DNA from: Acorus gramineus
Taxonomy: Eukaryota > Streptophyta > Magnoliopsida > Acorales > Acoraceae
Direction of reading: 5' to 3'
DNA: 64,000 nt
Assembly: GCA_030737835.1 (NCBI GenBank)
Contig: CM060847.1
Location: forward strand, 21,354,433-21,418,432
Shown: one piece after another, positions 57,621 through 64,000 of the stretch
Layout: every line of letters starts with the position of its first letter
How positions within the stretch are numbered: position 1 is the stretch's first letter
Program-made: the position numbers and the translations under genes
The notes under the pieces: model-generated
What the model saw: the letters and a program-made list of their open reading frames with translations, nothing else
Told to the model about the DNA's origin: nothing
The model's database searches: none

Positions 57621-60600
57621 AGCCTACATAAATTCTCATTCAACGTTGAGGGCCTATTTTAGTTCGTTGTGTAGGGGTAATAAGAACTTGTACAGCACAA
57701 CAAAAAATTCAAAGATGTGAAATATTTGGTTGATGACTCAGTACGAGCTGTAAAGGAGAATATTGATGATAAGAAGTTGTTGAAGGCGAACTAATGTTGT
57801 TGCATGCAATATAGCGTGACCCCAAGCTGAAACGGGTAATTTTATCCTCAAAAGCATAGGACGTGCAATTAGCTGAAGATGTTTAATAAATGATTCAGCT
57901 AATCCATTTTGGGTGTGCACATGAGCAACATTTTGTTCAACATCGATGCCATGCGACATACAATAGTCGTTAAAATTTTTTGATGTGAGTTCACCAACTC
58001 CATCAAGGCGTATTGACTTGATAGGATAATCCAAAAAATGAGACTGTAATCGGATTATCTGAGCAAGTAGTCTTGCAAATGCAGCATTCCGAGTGGATAA
58101 TAGACAAACATGTGACCATCTAGCAGATGCGTCTATCAATACCATAAAATACTTGAATGGTCCACATGGGGGGTGGATTGGGCCACATATATCCCCTTGG
58201 ATTCTTTGCAAAAATGTTGGTGACTCAACATTGACTTTTGTAGGGGATGGTCTAACTATCAATTTTCCTTGTGAGCACGAAGTGCATGATAGTGATTAGC
58301 TAGGTAAAAGAATCTTCTGGTTCTTTAACGAATGCCCAAATGAATTATCAATTATTCGACGCATCATTGTAGATCCTGGATGTCCGAGACGATCATGCCA
58401 AAGTGTAAAAATATCTGAATCATAGAACTTCTGGTTCGTTACAGCATATGATTCGATTGTTTTTATGGTTGTATAATACAACCTGGATGACATAGCATGA
58501 AGTTTCTCTAAATATGCTTTTGACCTTAAATAATTGAAGTAATGCATAAATACTCCATATTGTTTTCACTTATAGTCTCAATATGATATCCATTAAGACA
58601 GATATCCTTAAAACTTAGGAGATTTCTTTTGGATCTTGCTGAATATAATGCATCATTAATACAAAATTTTGTACCTCCTGGTAATATTATATTTGCTCTT
58701 CCGGAGCCTTCAATTAATTTCGTAGTACCAGAAATGGTATTAACATTTGCATTGATTAATGTCAATGTCGAGAAATATTTTTTATTTCGTAGGATCGTAT
58801 GCGTTGTAGCGCTGTCTGCTAGACAGATGTCACCAACCATAGCCATTCTTGTAAAAAGAAAAATGAAATAAATAAGATAAATATAAAAATAAGAAAAATG
58901 CATTTTAGATAACAAAGAAAAATTATAAAAATTATAAAAGTATGATCGTACATCAGGTACGTGATCATATTTTTAAGCACCAAATAAATAACAATCATTT
59001 TCCTTGTGTTAGGGGTTTGTTCTGCAACCCTTTTCCCTTCAATTATGTTTTAGTTTAATAGCAAACCACTTCTAGTGATTTGAGATATTTTACAAACTTT
59101 ATGATTGTTGTGCTTTCAACTATATAAATCATGATCTTATCTTTCATGACCACAACTTCCATGGCGAACATAAAATAAAATGCATTTACTTCGGGTAATG
59201 ATGCATTTACTTCGGCAACGAGAATATATAAAATTGATGCTCTCAATATTGTTACAACTGGAGCATATTTGAGGAATAATGGCCGGTGGACCTTTGTCAA
59301 TGAGATATTAATCTTTAAATCCTCTTCATTATGATGATGATGGTGAAATCTAATTATAATTTATATGTTCCTACTGGGATACATGGATCTTTTTTTTTAT
59401 TTGATCCTTCAGGGACCCAAAAAATATATTATATAACTTTTATTTGGTCCTATAAGGATACAAGGAATCATGATTTGTGTATATATATCGTTTAGGGATA
59501 AAAATTATACGGCCGTTCAGGGACACATTCTAATCATATCTTTCACATGATCCTTCAAGGATCCATGTAATAATTTTTGCAATCCTTCAGGGATAAAATA
59601 AAATTTGCATGATCTTTTTGGGACACATTATTCATAACTTCTACATGATCTTTCAAGGGATCCATGTAAATACAATTTTTGTATGGTCCTATAGGGACAC
59701 ATGACATTGTAACATTAAAATGAATATCAAATCAGATGTCTATAAATATCAAATTAATTGATACAAGGAATAAGGATTGATGTTAACACAAATTTAAGCA
59801 ATAAGTGAAACATCAAAATATAATTCCATAGTCAAACAGAAAAAAATTTAAGCTATAAATTTTAATCATCTCAACCAAATTTTTTTTTTTTTTTTTTTTA
59901 CATATATATGAATATGGAACAGATTGGGCAAAGTCATATATTCCATGAAGAAAATGAAGAATGTGCTACAAGCAATTTCTGTGCTTTGAAATTTGTAATT
60001 CATGTCACTTTCCTTTCTCAACCACAATTAATACATGCTACTATGAATGTGGAAGAGCCTACACCAACCTGTAAAATATATAAGAGAAAATGAAGAATGT
60101 GCTACAAGCAATTCCTGTGCTTTGAAATTTGTAATTCATGTCACTTTCCTTTCTCAACCACAATTAATACATGCTACTATGAATGTGGAAGAGCCTACAC
60201 CAACCTGTAGAATATATAAGTATATAGCTGCATGTGTGCTTGCATTATTAACATGAGGTGTATCATTCACAGTAATAATAATAATGATAACATGAAGTAT
60301 AAGATCATACAATGTCCAGGAGGAATAATATTTAGTACCCGTAACACTAAATTTTTTTTTTTCAATTCTCATTATGCAATGAAAACTAATAAAATTTTCA
60401 TGTAAGAAATTGTGAACAATTACACGAGTAAATAGTGCATACTTTTCAAAAAATCATATGAAAAAATATCACAAACTGGGTACTGTTGACATTCAATCAT
60501 TTTGTAAACAAAATAAAATCATGATGATTTGAACATTATGAACTCACTAAAATACAAACCTCTTTGACGAAGTAAACTAGAGCGTCGTCGTGCTGATAAC

Positions 60601-60874
60601 GTGTTATAAACTAAGTAGAATATAAATACATAAACAAAATATACAAGCAAATAGAGAAGTAGAAAGGTGTTTATTCTTCAATTGTTAGTTGTGGAATACA
60701 TGAGAAAACCCCTCTATTTATAGGGTGCATGGAGGAATCTCAAAAGGGAGAGTTACAAGTTTATAGAAGTGAGGGGGTAGATAGTGGGAGTGATTAATAG
60801 TGGGGGTTATGGAGTTGAAGAGTGGAGGAGGTTATGACTTGGAGGAGTGGTGGTTATCCACTATATTCACAACA
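57621..60874 (-). mobile_element. Truncated Copia retrotransposon between PME4 and PME3
   Basis: Mirror of 34169-37444: LTR 60602-60874 followed on minus by CGTTATCAGCACGACG, leader repeats (59375-60230), then protease to integrase with the same break at IYVGF/PME upstream DNA. The integrase part is better kept than in the left arm: 57738-58262 is open for 174 codons and carries QGDICGPIHPPCGPFKYF, DGVGELTSKNF and HTQNGLAESFIKHL. No RT or 3' LTR. Confidence 0.85.
57738..58915 (-). pseudogene. Copia pol fragment (protease to integrase), right arm
   Basis: Pieces at 58526-58915 (MAMVGDICLADSATTHTILR...), 58296-58547 (LWHDRLGHPGSTMMRRII) and 57738-58262 (integrase core). Separate frames and internal stops near 58290 and 58545 show it is broken. 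In the right arm the integrase core is open where the left arm has shifts. Confidence 0.8.
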
Positions 60875-61912
60875 ATATCTTATTAAATGAGGTATATACT
60901 TTTAGACTATTTAGAGTAAAGCGCGTAATTTTAGATCTTTGTGTTATTGTTAATGTTTTGATCTCAATCTTATTTACACTTATTTGCATTGTGATGACTG
61001 AACTTGCTAAAATAACAAATGGAACACATCATCATAAATCCATCTATCACTGATTTCATGACAGGATTTAAGTATTTTGAAATTTAAGTAGGATAATATT
61101 ATGTACAATTCTGATTACAACTTCACGTGTAGCTTTTAGGTGATTTTGATTTTTTTATATATGTAGGTCTATCTTTAATGTGGTGGATCATGGATTATAT
61201 TTGGTTGTCGGCATATGCTTTAGATTTTTTTTTTTATTGGTAGCTTTAAATATTTTAAGTTGTATGTACCTCATCATGTACTTCAATCAATTTTATGTAC
61301 CCACTTATTTAAGAAGTAAAAAGTTACAAGTTTCGTTTAAATATGTATTTGCTCATTGAACATAAGTGGGACTACATGTGGGTTTCTAAACATGTAACAT
61401 CAACCTCCGAAATATATACTTTATATAAATTAATGAGAAAACTCTAACGGATCATAGAGATCATTTATAGAAAAATAAAAAATTACAAGTTTCATTTATT
61501 GAAATACGTGGGATTATAAAGAGGAATGTATAACATCACCCATTTTGTTAACAAATTAAATTAAAACTAGCTAACATGCAAATAGCTAACACACCTCCAC
61601 AAAGGGATTACAAATTCAGAATTTGATTTCAATTTTTAAATTTATGTATTGGTAATATATATTATATAGAGAGAGACATATGGTTGCAGAATCTGGATCA
61701 AAGAAGGGCAAGCACTCCAATCACCAGAAAATCCTTTCAAGCAAATTACATCATTTAAATACGCATTAATAATCCAAATATGGAATGCAAATAGTACTCT
61801 TAAATATTTATTCACTAAAACTAAGAAGAAAGATCCTAATCTTCCATACATACTATTATAAACTAGAAACCTAGCTAATTCCCCCAACTAACACATCATG
61901 ATTGATAGGGAT
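60875..61912. repeat. PME4 3' flank
   Basis: Inverted match to 33098-34168; single version of the AGAGAGAGACATATGG segment. No separate gene. Confidence 0.75.
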
Positions 61913-64000
61913 TCATATGAGACCTGACACATAAGGAACACCAGTTGCAGGAATCCATTCATCTCCTTGTATGAGAGAGTTCACTGTGTATGTCATCGCT
62001 TCTCGTGGATCATCAATGGCCTTATAATCCAACCACCTAACTCTTCTACTTGTATCAGCTCCAGGTCCTCTGTTTTGAAACTCCCTGTAGGTGCATGTTT
62101 TCTCCTTTCCTTCATGAGGCAACCAACCAGCTGGATCAACTAAAAAATCAATGAAGGACTGCATGATCATGGTTCTTGAATACTTCATCCATGGCCTCCC
62201 AAGGTATGTTTTGACCACCTGAGGGTCTAAGCATGGCATCCCTGGACATGGTTCACCATTGATTATAAGACAATCCTGGATAGAAATAGCCGTATTCAAA
62301 TTAACATTCTCTCTTCCTTGAGCTGTGATCACATTTGCTTCTCCCTTGATCGGCGTTCTAACTTTTATCGTACACTTCTGAAACACAGCAGATGCATCCC
62401 CGAAAATAAAATCAATGGTTCCGGAGATTTCACATTCCCTGTAGAATTGTCTCCCTTGATTCACATAAAGTGTGTCTTGGTGTCCTTCAAAACTACAACG
62501 ATAAAAGACCGATTTGTCTCCATCATTCTTAAGAGCGACGGCTTGGTACTTTTCTATCGCTGCTGTGTTTTGAAAGGACATGTCTTGCGCTATGAAATCA
62601 CTTCCTTGTATAACTGAATCAAAAGAAATAAACATTTGTGTAAAAGAAATAAATATTTTTATAAATATTTATGTTTAAAAATAAAAATTCATATTAAGAC
62701 AAACAAAACCAAATTACATAACTAATTCTCCAACAAACTTAGAAATTTCTTGAGATACAACCAACAATGCTAGTGTTTGTGTGTATATTAGGAACTAAAA
62801 GGGAACTAAAGAGAGATTATTCTTCATATGCTTGTTGCTTTTATAGGGAAAATATTCCTAATAAAATCTTCTAAATATAAGAAATACCCAAGATGACTAC
62901 TTTTAAAATTTGTACCAAAAAAATCTCATTTTAAAATGACATAAATAACATTGTCTCATCTATTTTTTAAACTTTCTCACACTATTTAAAATATTACACA
63001 CCCTAATTGATAAACATGAACAATATCAAAAATGATTTTTTATTTGAGAGTGTTTTTACTTATTTTTAAATTTTTTGAGTACTCTATCAAAAGTGTTTAA
63101 CATTCTCAAAAATTGGCATTCTTAAGTTTTAGTGGATTTTTAGTTATTCCCAACTTTTTAACGTTTTTTCCAGAATATTTTTTTGTTATTTCATGTTATA
63201 AATGTCTTGCATAAGGATTTAATTTATAATATTTAAATGTAAGTTCCCAAACGGATCTTATAAGACTTTAAAAGCATGCAAACAATCTTTTAAAATGAAA
63301 AAAAAAATCACTTTCTGACAATTAATTCACCTCATAATAGTGTATTAAGAAATACAAGAATACTTTATTCACCAATAAAATTAGTTTTTAATTTTTTTCA
63401 ATTAGGGTGTGAAACGATTAAACATGTGAGAAAATTTAAATATTAGATAATATAAGGGTAGTTAAGTAATTTTATATTATAAGATTGTGGAAGAAGATTT
63501 TTTTTAGGTGTAACTCTAAAAAATGGTTGATTTTGTTATTTCTAATACTTATATGATTTTTTTGGGTTATTTTCACTTGTTTTTGCATTACTTGAAAATG
63601 CCTTTATTTTTTTAATTTCAAGAACAAACCTTTTACATTCATACAAATAATGTTGTCACGGTGTAATGAGAATCTTTTGATAGACACAATGAAGAATGAA
63701 ATTAAATATTAACAAAACATAACAGATGAAACATTTGAAAGATTAATTGGATGCACAAGCATAGAGAATTAAAAAAATAATTCAAAAATCATATAATATT
63801 AAACATTAAAAAATAATGATTGATATATATATCATACCCAGATTAGCAGATTGTTGAATGTTTTGGCCATCCACAGAACTCCGAGTAGTTCTCATCACTG
63901 TCTTTCCCATCCCATCCCCAAGAAACATGATGTTGGATTGTTTCACAACCACCATCTCTTCCATGTAAAATCCAGCTTTAATGTAGATCACATAACGTTC
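61913..64000 (-). CDS. Pectinesterase PME4 (partial at window end)
   Basis: Exon 2 61913-62613 complete and in frame; exon 1 from 63838 runs past the window, so the start is not seen. Visible exon 1 has KAGFYMEEMVVVKQSNIMFL and RSSVDGQNIQQSAN, with changes from PME1/2 (A for V, S for D). Exon 2 has KYQAVAL where PME1/2 have KHQAVAL, and HEGKEKT for HEGYEKT. Gln of QAVAL, Gln-Asp of HQDTLY, Asp of DFIFG, and Arg/Trp of LGRPW are present. Probably a functional-looking frame, catalytic domain only as far as seen. Confidence 0.85.

Larger units (their letters stand above)
52990..64000 (-). repeat. Right arm of a large inverted repeat
   Basis: Reading on minus: PME4, flank, truncated Copia, PME3, flank. 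It continues beyond the window. The centre between the arms is about 42357-52989. Confidence 0.85.

Overview
The window looks like nuclear DNA of a flowering plant. It is AT-rich, its genes are split by GT-AG introns, and it is packed with plant-type retrotransposons, MITEs and tandem repeats. The three gene families seen are land-plant types: an Agenet/DUF724 protein, a purine permease and pectinesterases (PME). I cannot name the species.

Left part (1-12 kb): almost all transposon debris. It holds a 5'-truncated LINE with a 16-bp target-site duplication (TSD), a 42-bp palindrome-rich tandem array, and a very long solo LTR (3255-8330, TGTTA...TAACA, 5-bp TSD GATAA) that contains five internal tandem arrays. 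A tiny LINE/SINE tail with a 23-bp TSD, a purine-biased low-complexity block, a MITE and a LINE RNase H remnant follow.

12.2-26.0 kb, minus strand: what I read as one Agenet-DUF724 gene. Two Agenet domains are encoded by a GC-rich first exon (25547-26023), and the nuclear/coiled-coil DUF724 end by four exons at 12254-14182. About 11 kb lies between them. It holds a MULE-type MITE with a 9-bp TSD, LINE fragments and a tandemly duplicated ~1.4-kb segment. The older copy of that segment was hit by a near-complete Copia element (about 17582-22376, opposite strand, five frameshifts) and by an 875-bp unclassified insertion.

28-64 kb: a PME cluster arranged as a large inverted repeat. PME1 and PME2 are on + about 7.7 kb apart; PME3 and PME4 are on - about 7.6 kb apart. 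All point towards a centre that holds an intact three-exon purine permease gene (43144-45271, -) and a scrambled PME relic (48.2-52.3 kb). A truncated Copia element with the same broken end sits between the PMEs in both arms, so the tandem unit formed before the inversion. The PME products are bare catalytic domains of about 319 residues with all family catalytic residues but no visible signal peptide or inhibitor-like pro-domain. PME3 carries a 14-bp frameshifting deletion; PME4 runs off the window. Sequence sharing between copies is mosaic, which suggests gene conversion between arms.

The main points of interest are the inverted PME array and its mosaicism, the ~5-kb solo LTR, the odd Copia insertion (long flanking duplication, mismatched LTR block), and the DUF724 gene stretched by nested transposons.
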